A stretch of 64,000 nucleotides of DNA from Helichrysum umbraculigerum (taxonomy: Eukaryota; Streptophyta; Magnoliopsida; Asterales; Asteraceae). The first letter of the stretch is position 1. Every line of letters begins with the position of its first letter. The position numbers and the translations under genes are program-made. Of the stretch, positions 11,420-24,187 are shown piece by piece. The stretch is taken from the NCBI GenBank assembly GCA_949592205.1, contig CATIUR010000004.1:97300337-97364336 (forward strand). Direction: 5' to 3'. The notes beneath the pieces were generated by a model. It did no database searches and was not told the DNA's origin. It was given only the letters and a program-made list of their open reading frames with translations.

Positions 11420-13552
11420 AAAATACTTCAACAAAATTTATCAAGGGATTATTTACATTTTTAAACGTATAATTTAACGTTTTAAATAATTAAATTATGT
11501 TTAACGAGCGAGAAAACGAACACCGCATGGCGCGCGATAGCAGGGAATTAAAATTGGTGAAGCCCACCCCATGGACCACACCGAATTTTCAGCCAAAAAG
11601 GGGGGGAAAAACCCCACCCTCTTTCTCATTTCATCATCACCACTTCTTTTCTTCTCTCTCTCTCTTCTTCATTTCTCTCAAACAAATACCAACCACCATC
11701 ATCAAAAATCAACAAATAACAACCCAAAACGCACTCGAATCATCAAGCTTGTTTGGAATAAAAGAACCACGGTATCACGATCTACAACTTCATCTTTTCA
11801 GAATTTTGATTCCTCACCGCGTAAGTTTCCAACAAAAACCCGAAACTCTTCGATTTCACTCATTTTTACATGTTTGTAGTTTATATAAGCTTAAAATGTC
11901 CATATAAGGGTTGGGTAAAAGATTTGGAACAAGTGGTCGCCGGAAAACACGTTTTCGGCTCAAAATCCGGCGAACAGTTGGAAGTGTCGCTAGTGTGCCA
12001 AAAACAGTACTAGCGACACTAGCCAAGTGTCGCTATGCCTAAGTGTCGCCCCTATAGCGACACTACTTAAGTGTCGCTGAATTACTTAACCAGATTTAAC
12101 TTAGCTACACTCCCTTAGTGACGCCAAAATTCATAAGTGTCGCCATAGCGACACTACTCAAGTGTCGCCCAACTATTGAAAATCAGAAATATAGCGACAC
12201 TTAATAAGTGTCGCCTAAGCCTGTAGCAACACTAGCTTAGTGTCGCCAAAAACAGAATATTTACAACTTTTTACTAAGTGTTGAGACTTAAATTTTATCA
12301 CTTGATTTCACCAAAATTCAAGTCCAGATGCATTTTTCGAGCTGACCTGGCATCTCGACCCCAGCCAGGGGCCAGCCCCTTGGACCCCGCCAGGGGTTGC
12401 CACCCCTGGAACCCCGCTAACCAAGGGCGCTGCCCCCGGACCCCCGTCACCTAAAAGTTTGTAAACACTGTTTAAGTACAACACTTCAAAATAAAAATAA
12501 TAATATCGAGGTTATTATTACAAACAATCACCAACGGGCCGTACACGTTTTTCGAAACTTAAGTCAATCAACCAAATCGTAGTAATTTGGACAAGTCAAA
12601 TCAACCAAATCGGAGTAATTTGGACAAACAACTACAAGGGTAGTCTTTTAAGATAACTATTCAATTAATAACCATCGCGCGTATTGAACGCCCTCAGGTT
12701 ACATGTCTCCGGACATCAATTCACAAGCTAATCAATTCAAGTTTATTTCCATAAACACACAAGGCTTAGGTGAGTCTCATGGCCCCTATTTTACTGCTTT
12801 TCAATCAGGGGTGTGATATTATTGCTCGTTTTATTTTACAAGTTGAACGCAAGTACAAATCAAATCAAATACTACATGAGTTTCAAGCTAATCAATTTAA
12901 AGCCCTCCATATCATAGTCTGGTAATACGTAGTAGCGTGAATGTTAGTATATGATATCATATAGGATTGACAATCCTCGTCCGGGTTAGCACGCACTAAC
13001 TGGTCAAACGGACGTATTAGCATTTGGGAAGACGAGTGTGGATTAGGCACTCGTGGGAGGCATTTCAAGTTAGGTTTCCTTAAGTGGGCCTGACAACTCA
13101 AGTTAAGCTCAGACTATGTGCTCATGACTGTATAACTTTTATTTTGCTTAATTGCACATTAAATTCAATTATAAATCTTGCGGTTCATACAATTATGTGT
13201 TGACATACAAACCTGTGAGCTCACCAGCGTTTCGCTGACCCATTTTAGCATGTATCACAGGTAACCAGCAGTAGGTTGGACTGCTCAATCAGGATCAATT
13301 AGCTCGGGTCAGCACGCAAACAATAAGAGATTTAGCTGCATAATTATATTTTGTATAGATTAATTATGTACTTAAATCTCTCAATTTCAACCGAGCTAAT
13401 GTAACTATATTTTTGATGTAAACTTTGATTTTATCAATACAAGTTGTAAAACGACGCATATAGAGTCGTTCATTATATCTTATGTGCTTTGATATGTAAT
13501 TAGTCGTGCCCCGACCCGAACCGCTTCCGCATCATAATTTGGGGGTGCGACA
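11420..13552 (+). repeat. 3' part of an older plus-strand LTR interrupted by the chromovirus
   Basis: The sequence ends GGGGGTGCGACA at 13552, a chromovirus-type LTR end, and no primer-binding site follows, so it is a solo LTR or LTR fragment. Its 5' end is not seen because the chromovirus inserted at 11420. Features in order: CAT-rich leader (11620-11810), donor-like GTAAGTTT at 11821, TGTCGC inverted-motif array (11980-12250), GC-rich block (12350-12450), TTAG|GTGAGT at 12766-12775, hairpin CAGCG/CGCTG at 13225-13237, acceptor CACAG|G at 13260. Open frames at 11497-11907 and 12892-13101 look accidental. Confidence 0.82.
11980..12250. repeat. AGTGTCGC / GCGACACT inverted-motif array
   Basis: About a dozen copies of AGTGTCGC and its complement alternate over 270 bp, able to form many small stems. 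The motif core TGTCGC is also the terminal sequence of this LTR type (TGTCGCA at 62147, TGCGACA at 13552). Related arrays lie at 3040-3310, 18765-18945 and 63385-63635. Confidence 0.85.
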
Positions 13553-16500
13553 CGTAGAAACCTAGAATATTCGAATTCGATGAGTTAATTTTAAAGATTA
13601 ATCATGTTGTTAAGTTGACAAAAATTACACAAATTATAAACTTTTATAAGTATAACTAAGATCTAACAACCTAAAGAAGTATTTTACTCTCGTACAATAT
13701 ATAACAACAACCAAACATATCTTGAAGCAGTTAAAGGCATACTGAACCGATCCAAAATATATAAGACCGCCACATTTTCTTTTAATAGAAATAAAGATTG
13801 TAAAAGAAAGTCAAATATATGTCATGGAAGGGGGCTGGGGAGGGAGGGGGTGGTACAGAGTGATATATCATAGACTTGACTAAGACTAGGGATAGGAGCA
13901 TTGTGTGGTCTTGTCAACCGGATTAAATATTGATTCTTTCACCCGTCTAATTTATAAGTTTAATTATCATCAGATGTAAATGCAAACTTTTCATGACCAA
14001 AAGTCGATCCCCCAAACAGCCAAATCAAATTTCATTAATCATTTTTTCTTAAATGAATCAACATATCTTGAAGCGGGTAAAAATTATTAAACCGATCCAA
14101 AATACAAAAAGCCAACACATGATGACCAAAAGTTACACATCTATTCTTATAACAGCTTCAATACAGCGCCTTCAATATAACTAGTATAAAGTTGAGCGCA
14201 TAACCAAACAACAATAAACCCATTCATTTATTCATGACATGACATATTTCAATCAAAGTAAAATGAAACAACGATCAATATATATGAAGCAGTCTCTCTT
14301 CCCACTTTTTATTGTCAGATCTCTTTTACATGATCATGATCATCGTCTTGATGTTCATTTTCATAATAATTTCACGGCCGCTATTTCTCTGTTTAAATGC
14401 TCCGTCTCCGTAGACGAAATCCGTCTCAGAGTCGGATTTAATTGAAACCCTAATTGGGCAATCCACCATAGGAGCTTTGTGTTTGATTGCAAAGACTATA
14501 CACATCCTTTCCCACTTAGTTCCTAGTGTTTGGTCCCAAATAGGGAGGCTGACAGTCAATGATGATCTCGTTGACGGTGACGGATGATCTCATTGTCAGC
14601 CCGGTATATATGATTTTATATGATAATAATGATGATCGTCGATACAGAAAACGAAGATGCGAGTTTCTAAGGAGTTCAAAAGATATTATTGTATTATCTT
14701 ATAAATTTATGGAAATATAGAATTGATGTTATTTCTTTATGTTTGTTGGAACTTGAATTTTAATCATAAAAGGAGATATTGTATTATTTTATAAGACTGT
14801 TAATGTTGATTTTCCATTCATTTTATTTTATTATTTGATGATGGATAATTATTCATTCCGATCAAACTCTCGTATCAATTTGATTTGTATATTTCTAAGA
14901 TGATGATGATTTATTATTATAAAAATAACTAATGTTTTAAAAAACAATCAAGAAAAAACATTGACCAAGTGCCTTAAATTTGGACTAACATAGTTTTTTG
15001 ACACCGTTTGGCATAAGTATAGTTTCAATACCTTGTAGGCATTAACTTTATAAGTATTTATTTTTTGTAACACTGAAACTACTGTTCTTTTCTAGAACCG
15101 TGGTCTATATATTTTTTTTTTTAAAGGACACATATATCAATACACTGTTCTAAACAGTAAACATTAAACAACCCTTGACTTCGGCATTCCCTTTTGCAAT
15201 ACACTTTTCTATATCATCGATCAACCGCTATTTATTTTTTTAAATTGAGAATATGTATCGGCATACCCAATTATAAATACCCTATACTCCATTAGCTTTG
15301 GCAATCACTTTTGCATACAAACATTTGGCACAATCACCTAAATTGGTAACAATAGCGTCATCCAAACAACAAAATGAAGCAGTTCCATATGAAGTTCTCA
15401 CGTTTTGGTGATCTTCTTTCAGAACCATATTCATTCACGACCGCAATTTCTCTGTTTAACTATTTCGTTAATCATGGCCGAATCAAATCTCAACTAACGG
15501 AATAAAATATTCCTTAAGGTCACTGTTATGCTTTTCTCAAAACGTATTCACATTTTCTATTACTCTGGCAAAACGCCTGGCAGTTTTGCTGATTCCTTCA
15601 AAAACATATCTTTTGCCGAACAAGTGAAATGTAGCATCACAGAAGTCCTTGCAAGGTTTATCTTGCTATTCGTTCGAGTTCTTCAATTGGAGATCAAAAC
15701 AGATCAAGTATGTAACAATACGTGGTTATAATTATAAGCTACCTAGGTTAACTGTTACTCAATCATACAGTATTATATTGTACGTACTATACGTACGTTG
15801 TTTTGTAATTTTATGGTATCAGTGTGGGGTGTTAGTATATTAAATCAAATTGTTACATGGGAATTATATATAAAGATGAAGTAAAACAAAAAGAATTTGG
15901 AACATGAGAATTATATATAAAGATGATCTAGTTTCAGTACGGGATTTCTGCAACAACTGCAACGAGATTTATTGTTCGTATACAGGGTTTTGTTATATCT
16001 CAACTATGTATTTGGGACTCAAACATCGCCTTCTGCTTTGTAATAACTTGAAGACGAGATTAATGATAATGGAACCAGTGAAGATGAAAAGGCTAGGGTA
16101 AATTATCATTAACTGAACATGTACATCATATCAATATATACTATGTTAGTTTTGTGTTCGTAATTTAAATTTTCAATCGTATGAATTAATTAACTTATGT
16201 GCCTTCTGCTTTGTAGAAGAGAATGATATGATAATGGTACTAGTGAAAATGAAAAGGCTAGCATATACAACTCTATTTGCATGGAAGATGTTAACATGTG
16301 TGTTATATTTGGGCATAATAACGTGTAACAATGCGTCTGTGTGTACAACACAATAATGCTTATTTAAGTATTTAAATCTTTAACAATGTTGGTGAATACC
16401 ACCACGATCACACAGAAAACACAGAAAGTAGACAGTTGAATTATGTTTGAACTATAAACACCTACAAACTTTGAATTTATAATAAACTTTTTAAAATATA

Positions 16501-18059
16501 TTAGAACATTACCATTGACATAATTATATATGTAAAAAAATGATACGTGTAAATAGACCCTTAATTGTTGTTATTGATAATGGATGTTTGAAAGTATGCA
16601 GGTCGAATACAACCTAAAAAAACATACATGGGCATTAATATCAAAATGTATATTATATTCAAATAATGTTATTAACGTTTTTCTCTTTTAACTTTTGTTA
16701 TACAGTATAACTTTTTGTATTAATCCAACTATACCACTACGGCTAGTTTATTTTTATCTACATTTTGATACAAAAAAAAGTTGATTTCGAGACAAAATAA
16801 AATACGTTCGTTAAATATATATCATATGACGATAAAATTTATATCGAAATGTAGATAAAATTACACTGATTATAAATATATATTCAGAATTATTCCAAGC
16901 ATTATATATATAAAGTTATCAAAGAAAAGGAAAATATTACCTAAATTAAATAAGTAACCTATAATATATTATTAAAACTACTCCTTGTGTGCAGAGGTTG
17001 GAGAGATCCGGAAAAAACAACCGGCACAAAAAAAAAACTGTCGATAACCATCAAATACAAGTTGCAACGGTCAGGATTAAAAGTTGGATAGATCTGACGG
17101 ATGTAAACAAAAGTCAACATGTAACCGCCGATTTAACTCACCGGCAGCTATATATATGGACAATTTTACTTTATAAAAAAACTAAATAACCAAAAACCGA
17201 TCCAAAACTTTCATATAACCGCCTTCATTATACACCAACTTCAACATTCAAATAATGTCTTTTGGGCCGATCCATGAACATCTTGGCATGGTCCAAACAA
17301 ATAAACAATACCTAATGAAATAAAAGGATTGTATTAATTACGGCCTTTTGGGCCGAAACCCTTTAGGCTAGGTTCCTGCACAAGGAGGATCGTCACTCCA
17401 GAAGTCAGAACTCAGAAGGTTATCAAATCATCAATTGCTCGAACATATCTTACCCACTGGCGAGTCTGATACGTTGATCGCCCATCGATCTTCCATCAAA
17501 CGAAAAACCGTGTAATTTAATCTGGAACCTCTTTCAGACAGAAGCCATTAGAAAATGGGTGCCAGACTGACAGATATTATCACACATGTTTATACAATAC
17601 GTTTGTTCGAGGTCTCCTTTTTCTTCTTAATTTCAACACCAATAGAGAGAATCTACCAACACTTTGAGTTCCAGAAGGGAAAACCCTCACACTTCTGCGA
17701 AAAACAAGTAGATTCATCTAAGGATGCCGAAAAATTTAAACAGGGAAATCTCGGTTGAAGAGAAATTAATATTTGTTACTTTCTTTTTGAGAGATTGGAT
17801 CACGAAAAGAGAATTTGATATATATTTGAGAAAAAAAAAATAGAAGAGAGAAGATCAGTCTCTAACCATTAGATATTTGAATGATGATCATATTGGGAAC
17901 TTAATTGATGATCATATTTAGGATTTGGATGAAAATGTGACCTAATGTGTAATTCTACAAAGACAACGAATAACATAACATTATTAATTAATAATTAATA
18001 AATGAATTGAATGCTAAGTGTCTATCACGCATTCACTGATTCACTCCATTATGGCATTT
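13553..18059. other. Non-coding AT-rich stretch, no gene recognised
   Basis: No frame has recognisable protein similarity; frames such as 14239-14445, 14326-14559, 15528-15731 and 17555-17758 are short and isolated. Weak repeats are visible. A segment near 14365-14400 resembles one near 15430-15465. A segment at 16025-16095 (CTTCTGCTTTGTA, then GAAAAGGCTAG) recurs at 16203-16262. A hairpin-forming pair lies at about 16750-16768 and 16842-16860. It could be the decayed interior of the transposon whose CACTA end is at 18393. Confidence 0.5.
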
Positions 18060-18393
18060 CAATTGGGGCGGTGTTTATCTAACCCGCTTCTGATTGTTTC
18101 CTACAATTGAAGCGTGATAGTTTTACCCGCTTCAAAATGAATTTTTTAGTGGCGGTTTAAAATTAACCGCTATATATAGGTTACCCTATTGTAGCGGGTT
18201 CTTTTACCCTCCATAAATGTTACTATTTGAGGCGGTTTCACCCTAACTGCTACATTTGTGTAGTTTGGACCCCACTTTTTGACTGGTAAACCGCTACAAT
18301 TTAGATAATTGGACCCACTTTATATTCAATATAGCGGTTTTCGCTTAAAACCGATATAATGTTGCGCTCTTTTTACTCGTTTTTGTACTAGTG
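18060..18393 (-). mobile_element. Right terminus of a CACTA (En/Spm) transposon
   Basis: The plus strand ends GTACTAGTG at 18393, so the element begins CACTAGTACAAAAACG on the minus strand, the hallmark of CACTA elements. The adjoining 330 bp carry many short copies of AGCGGTT/AACCGC in both orientations, like the subterminal repeats that bind CACTA transposase. The following TTA (18394-18396) may be one copy of the 3-bp target repeat. No matching left end was found. No transposase was seen. Confidence 0.72.
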
Positions 18394-18396
18394 TTA

Positions 18397-19800
18397 CCTA
18401 TGAGTTGTCAGCGATCCTACGATACGTGTATTGTCACAATGGTAACCTCCTAGCGTCCTAAACACGCGAGGTTATGTAAGTAGGAGACAAATCAGTTTGT
18501 CTAAACGAGTTGTGTAAATATTCATTCGTCGTTCAGGTTTGGAAACCATGTACGGGGTCCGGGTGCAACGCCCCTGGTAGCGGGGTCCAAGGGTCAGAGC
18601 CCCTGGCTGGGGTCGAGCATCCAGGTCAGCTTGAAAATTTTTTATTTCTACTATGTTGCTATAGTGAAAACGCTTCCGAACTCCAAATTCGGAGTAAAAT
18701 CAAGTGGTAAAATTTAGTCCCGACACTTAGTGAAAAACATAGGTTTTTAAGGTTATGTGATTTGCGACACTAGTAGCGACACTAGGTGCTTGTGTCGCTA
18801 TATGTGACGTCCGCAATATAAGGCGACATACTGTATTGTGTCGCTATATGCGACGTTCGGATTTGCTGCGACATAATGGCTTGCGTCGCACCATGCGACA
18901 TAATTTATTTATTGCGACATAACCTGCGACATTGGCTATGTCGGTGCACTGTTTTTGGCCTCTTCGACACAACGGTCTGTTCGATGATTTTTCCCCCAAA
19001 ATCAAGATCTAACCTATTTTCGGGCCAAATCTAGTTGATGTAGTGTTAAAACATGTTGTTTTGAGTATTTCTAACACGAAATAACAAGAAAAGGGAAGTA
19101 ATTTCTTACAAAAATGGAGATCGGGTGATGATGATGATCAACACAATGATGAAGATGATGATGATATAAGGATGAAGATGATGATGATGATCCGGTATTG
19201 CTGCTGTTCCCGATCTTGTTGTTGTTATTTTTCCGAAAATGATAATGGTGATGGCGGTCGTGATGTGTATAAAACGACAGAGAGATAGATGGGTGTGTTT
19301 GGTGAGAAAGATATGAGAAAAAGAAAAATGAGAAGGGGAGGGGGTGTTGGGCCGGCTTTAAATTTGGGTGGGGAGGACACTGTCTCCCAAATTACAGTGT
19401 TAAAAGTCCGTGTTTGTTTACCTGATCGTATAAAAATGTATTTTTAAATTAATAATTTCATTTATATATTTTCAAAATGTTTTTGAGTCGAAGTATTTTA
19501 TAAAAATACTTTATTCGAGTTATAAAATTTATAACTTTGTTTTCGCGTCTTCTCGTCTCGTAGGATACATTTTAAACTGAAACGAGCAGCATTTTCAAAC
19601 AATTAGTATTTTTGTCCAAATGTATAATGTTTATTCTAACTAATAAAATATTAGTTATGAAATTTTGTAACCGAAATTCAGACTTGAAATTCTACGTTCT
19701 CTCAGATTCGTTTATGTTGTATATATATATAATCATATATATAAAATTTTTGAATACTTGAAGCATTAGTGCGTACTAAATACGAACGTTTGAAGTTTAA
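18397..19800 (-). repeat. LTR fragment, minus strand, TGTCGC type
   Basis: On the minus strand this carries, in order, a polypyrimidine leader near 19390-19320, an ATC/CAT-rich run (19205-19120), a donor-like GTAAGAAAT at 19109, a TGTCGC/GCGACA motif array (18945-18765) and a GC-rich block (18620-18540). That is the same order as in the LTR at 11420-13552. The 3' part, with hairpin and acceptor, is missing where the CACTA end begins. The outer (right) edge is approximate. Confidence 0.68.
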
Positions 19801-19885
19801 ATTGGGCGCGAAAACTAACCTTTTTACAAACTGATGGCACCCGAAAGCGTCGGTGTCGTTGATGGTAACTAATCGGGCGCCAACA

Positions 19886-22434
19886 TGGGTTTTAAAATTT
19901 ATAAATAGCGGAGTTAAATTATATATATTACCTACTCTGGTTAGTAAGTGGTAAGTATAACCTAAGATCGTTCTATGAATCGAAAGGTGTGGGTGATTAA
20001 AGTTGGTGCTTTCGGTAGGGAACTATTTAGGATGGAACAAAGTAGGTAGATTTAAGGGTTTTACACTAAAGACGGATAATTAAAGTGCAGGAAAGTAAAT
20101 TGCAGGAAATTAATATACAGGAAAGCAGATAAAGATAAATATGTGATTGTTGAGACTTTGATAATTAATGTTTCGGGATGACAGACTAAATAGGGACAAT
20201 ACTTAATATAATAAATAAAGTATTAGGTGTAAACTCTAGAACCCTACCAACTAATTTTCCCATTGGCATGTCACTAGGAACTAGGTTATCATGATTCTGA
20301 TCGGAGCAATACGCAAACTTCCAATACTTATCTAGTTGAAAGATAAACAACCTATCTTGGTTTTATACCGAGGTGCATGAATCTGCAGCGTATCGTCTCA
20401 TAGGTCCGACCGTTCTTAACCCCTAAGATAGTTTACTACTCTATTAGCATGCAGATTAATAACTTTGTATGTTTAGACCGCCGATTTTATAAGACTTAGT
20501 GTTTTAAGGATTCTAGGTCGCTAGGACTTTACTCTTATTCCTAAGCCTTGTTGTTATTTATTAAAGCTTGGTTACTTCGACTTATGACTTAAGTATCTCC
20601 TTTTCAAACAGTTATACATCCCTGGATTATTCGCAGTTTATTAAAACGTGTTTTATATGCAGACCATGCCTTTCAGTAATTAGACAGTGTACTTTATATG
20701 GTAGTTCCACAGCTTCTTACATCCAACACGCGGTCAAGAGTAATTGACAGTGAAAGTGACACTCTAAACTGGCTAAATGTAAAATAATGCGGAAATGTAA
20801 ACCTAATATATACAACGAGTGGTTTCACTGTGTCTTATTTATTGCATGTCATGGGCACATATAACTACTTACCATAATTAAGGTTGATCAGGTCCTAATT
20901 ACTAGGTTGCAGTCATGTGGATAACCAGAAAGGGTACTCCATAAATTAAGCTTAAGTTCATAAAGTCTTAACAGTACAAAGGTTACTAATTCCTATTTTA
21001 TCCGAACATGTGTTGCGAACATTACTTTATAATGCGTTGACTTTCGTAGGATACAACAGTTAGTTGTGAAGTTGTATTATCCTTTCGGAATTTCAACTGT
21101 TAAACCAGAGCTGATTCCCATGATATAACTACCTTCGGTCGTTTATTGACTTCCATACATTTGTACTCCGCTTAAAAGCGTTTCCAGTACTATATCAAAT
21201 AAACAGTCGAATAGGGGCCGTCATATCACTTTACGATTGTCGTACACTAATTATATAATGTCATCCCTACTTATAATTATCTACATCATCAACAATCAAA
21301 ATAATAAACTACTCGCAATCCATGGCAACAAGTAAATCACATACCGAGTAATAATACATATTGAAATACGAAATAAAACAAGTATGATAACGGTTTAGAT
21401 ATCACCCGGAAATAAATGCGTAGCAGCGTATTATTATGATCGACAACTCTTTCGCACGTACAAAGATTAATCTCCAAATCCCTAGCGTTCGTTCTAGCCT
21501 CTATATTAATCCGTAGATTAATTACAATAATCCTAGAATGAGAAAAACTATAAAATACAAGAGAATTTCTAGAGTGAGAAAGTGAAATTTTGTGATTCCA
21601 AGAGTGTGTGAGTGTGGAAGAGTGTGTGTTGAAATGAAGCCTTAGGGTCCCTATTTATAGGTGAAATTCGGCTCACTTTAGCAATCCACGGAGCATGTTA
21701 GCAAAAGGTGCTAAAGGTGGCAGCACGTGTACCCTAAAGCGCGTAAAGGTCTAGCACGTGTACCCTAAAGTTGCGTAAAGTGCTAGCACGTGTACCAAGC
21801 GAGTACAGGAAAGGACAAAAAAGCACCAAACGGACAGGTGACAGGCAGCCGGCGCTGCCACCTTGGTGGCCGGCGGCGGTGGTGTGGTGGCCGGCGGCGG
21901 CTGGCGTGCTGCCATCCCGGTTCGCCGTCTTTTGCCTATTTTCTTGATTCGCGCGTATCTTCTTCGTTATGCGTCCATTTTTGTCAATTCTTTTTCCGTT
22001 GGATTCGTTTTTCACAAACGAAGACTTTGATGAAAATAAATCCCAAAAATGTGTCCCTGATCTTTAGATGTATCGTGCGAATCTTTTGAATCTTCCGACG
22101 TACGTAGAATTTTCATTCTTCATCCGTTTTTGTTGATTCTTCTTCTCTTAGATTCATATTTTGAAAACAAACATTTTGGATAATGGAAATCTTGGTGGTG
22201 GGAAATTTGTCTCCAAATCTTGTTTCGGATGCCTTGAATCTTTAACTGCGTGTGGAATCTTCGTTTCTCGTCCATTTTTAGTGATTTTTCTCGTGCTTCT
22301 GTATTTTCACCTTATTGGCACAATATCACTGATTTAAGTGATAATTGAGCTTGTATTCCAAGTATTAGTCTTAAATGACAGAGATATCGGTAGTAAAAAT
22401 ATGACTTTTTACGCGATATCAAGTATCCCACACT
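19886..22434 (-). repeat. LTR of an Athila-like element, minus strand
   Basis: The minus strand starts TGATATCGCG at 22434, directly after a polypurine-like AAGTGTGGGATACT (22448-22435), so this is the 3' LTR of the outer element. A TATAAATA box lies at 21659-21652. Three G-box motifs (CACGTG) at 21724, 21755 and 21787 lie 65-135 bp upstream of it. The left edge is uncertain: minus-strand ...CCCA then TGTTGGCGCCCG at 19886-19874 looks like an LTR end plus a primer-binding site of the TGGCGCC type. The first 230 bp recur at 37967-38199. The GC-rich frames around 21734-22089 are not supported as coding. Confidence 0.68.
21649..21800 (-). promoter_or_regulatory. LTR promoter: TATA box plus three spaced G-boxes
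   Basis: TATAAATA is at 21659-21652 on the minus strand. Three repeats of TAGCACGTGTACC-like sequence place CACGTG cores at 21724-21729, 21755-21760 and 21787-21792, 31 and 32 bp apart, close to three helical turns. CACGTG is the classic plant bZIP/bHLH site. The regulatory role is inferred. Confidence 0.6.
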
Positions 22435-24187
22435 TAGACTTTTGCTTGTCCTCAAGCAAACTCATTCATAGAAGGCCTTTAGAAAGATTCTAGTCACATA
22501 TCTTTTAGAGATACTATTCGCAAAGAATATAAAGCTTCAGTTATGAAAGAATTCTTATGAGGAACTAAGGGTTTATAGAATTTGATACTTCCTTCAAGCA
22601 ACATAGATGGTAATCATGACTAGGCAATCCTTGCAGTGGGTCACTCAAATCACTCAGGTGTATAATGTTTCCTACTTGCTAGTGTCAGTCACTCAGATAG
22701 CCAGTCATGCAGCACTCTCGTCATAGGCTTGATCAAGAATCAAATCTCCATCACTTTGGATGAGAACGGTACTAATCTTTCAAGATATCTTAGAAAGGAA
22801 TCGGGTTTTTGATTTGGGAGAAGTGAAGAAGGTGTGTGAAAAGGAAGATTATGGGTTTTTCTTTCCTCGTATCTTTCTTGAAACTTGGGTGTTTTTTTTT
22901 TCCGAGAAAGTCTCTTTTGGAATTTTTCAGATTTGAAAAGACTTGTGCAACCCTTTTGTAGATTTGAATCTTTTCTTTTCTGGACTTTTCTGGGTATTGC
23001 CGGCATATATGTTTCTTGTTCCCTTTCTTTTTTATATTATGCCGGCCTTACTGATGGATATTTTGTCCGAAAAGTTTCGTATGGTATTGGGTTATGAGGT
23101 TGTGTTGGCTTTTCTTGTGGAAAATTTGGGAAATTGAGAGTGTCTTCTGAAAATACTGGAAGACGTGGCTTCCATAGGTTCGGGATGAAAATATAAAGGA
23201 AGGTTTTGATTGGGTGGTATGTGTGAAGAGTGAGTGGATATTTGGTGGTAAGTGGATGTTGGGATTTCTCAGAAAGTATCGAGATAGGTTGTACCTATGC
23301 CATGTATGGCACTCATTGGTGTGATCTCGAAATGTATTGCAAGAGCAAGTTCTAATTCAAATGCATACATCGGCACACACATGAAACGAAAAGTGAAGCA
23401 TTTTAAGGATGAATGCTAATCAGGGCTCAAATCTCACGAATCGAATGTTTTGGTCAATGTGTGCCTAGTCATGTGTTACCCTTTTCGTCTGTATCTCATT
23501 CTAAAACAGTTTTGCTTCTTTATAAAAACTCGTTTCTTGCTGTAATTTATATTTTTGAAAAATAGAGGTTCTAAAGAATGTTGCTTTTGAATCCCAAAAA
23601 TTTTGAAAATTTCTATATTTTTAGCCTTTTATTGAAAATATTGTTTTATGTTACGGACAAGAGGTGAAACTTGCGGTTATATACTGTATATCTTACACTT
23701 AGAGGAACATTGTCCCTAATGTTCGAATCAATGTATTGAATACCTCTTGTCGAAGTATCCCACACTTGGAGATTCTACTTATTGTTGGATTGTTACGTAA
23801 GTGTAATGTGGTTTTGGAATCCCACACTTAGTTTTTGGAATATCGAAAGAGATAATCGGTGCTTTAAATGGATAGAAGGTTTGGAACGGGTTACCGCTTC
23901 GTGATACATTATGCGTACTATCAGCTACTCGTCAGAAGATTGATGGTTTGCTGTTTGTGGCTTCCGGCATCCTTCGTGGTGCGGTCGACAGCATTTCTCC
24001 GTTATGGTGTTCGATAAATGGTGTTTGGATCAAACAAACATGCCACTCGATAATCAAATAATAGCTGCTAATAGGAAAAGTAAAGTGATGGCATAATAAT
24101 AAAATAGATAGAGGTGATGTCTATGCATCCACAGTAAATACAACTGATAATAATAAAGTCTTGGTAGAAAATAGTAAGAAATCAGAA
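22435..24187 (-). other. 3' internal region of the Athila-like element, non-coding
   Basis: Several copies of CCCACACTTAG (plus strand) occur, for example near 22427, 23758 and 23820, resembling the GTGTGGG polypurine sequences of Athila/Tat elements. No reverse transcriptase or integrase similarity is visible on either strand. Frames at 22740-23137 overlap each other on opposite strands and look accidental. Confidence 0.55.

Larger units (their letters stand above)
3680..12616. repeat. Downstream unit of an 8937-bp tandem duplication
   Basis: 8938-12616 repeats 1-3679 at a constant offset of 8937 with only a handful of differences (for example 1372/10309 and 2883-2884/11820-11821) and no indel noticed. 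The junction at 3676-3680 joins flanking sequence (CGGAG) to the middle of the LTR (GTGCC) and shares only AGT, so it is a microhomology junction. The unit holds the truncated 3' LTR, internal region, 5' LTR and 1.2 kb of flank. The first unit extends beyond the left edge. Confidence 0.9.

Noticed and set aside
21734..22089. Opposing GC-rich frames of 93 and 99 codons
   Set aside because: They lie in the U3 part of an LTR, overlap on opposite strands and are built from GCCGGCGG repeats.
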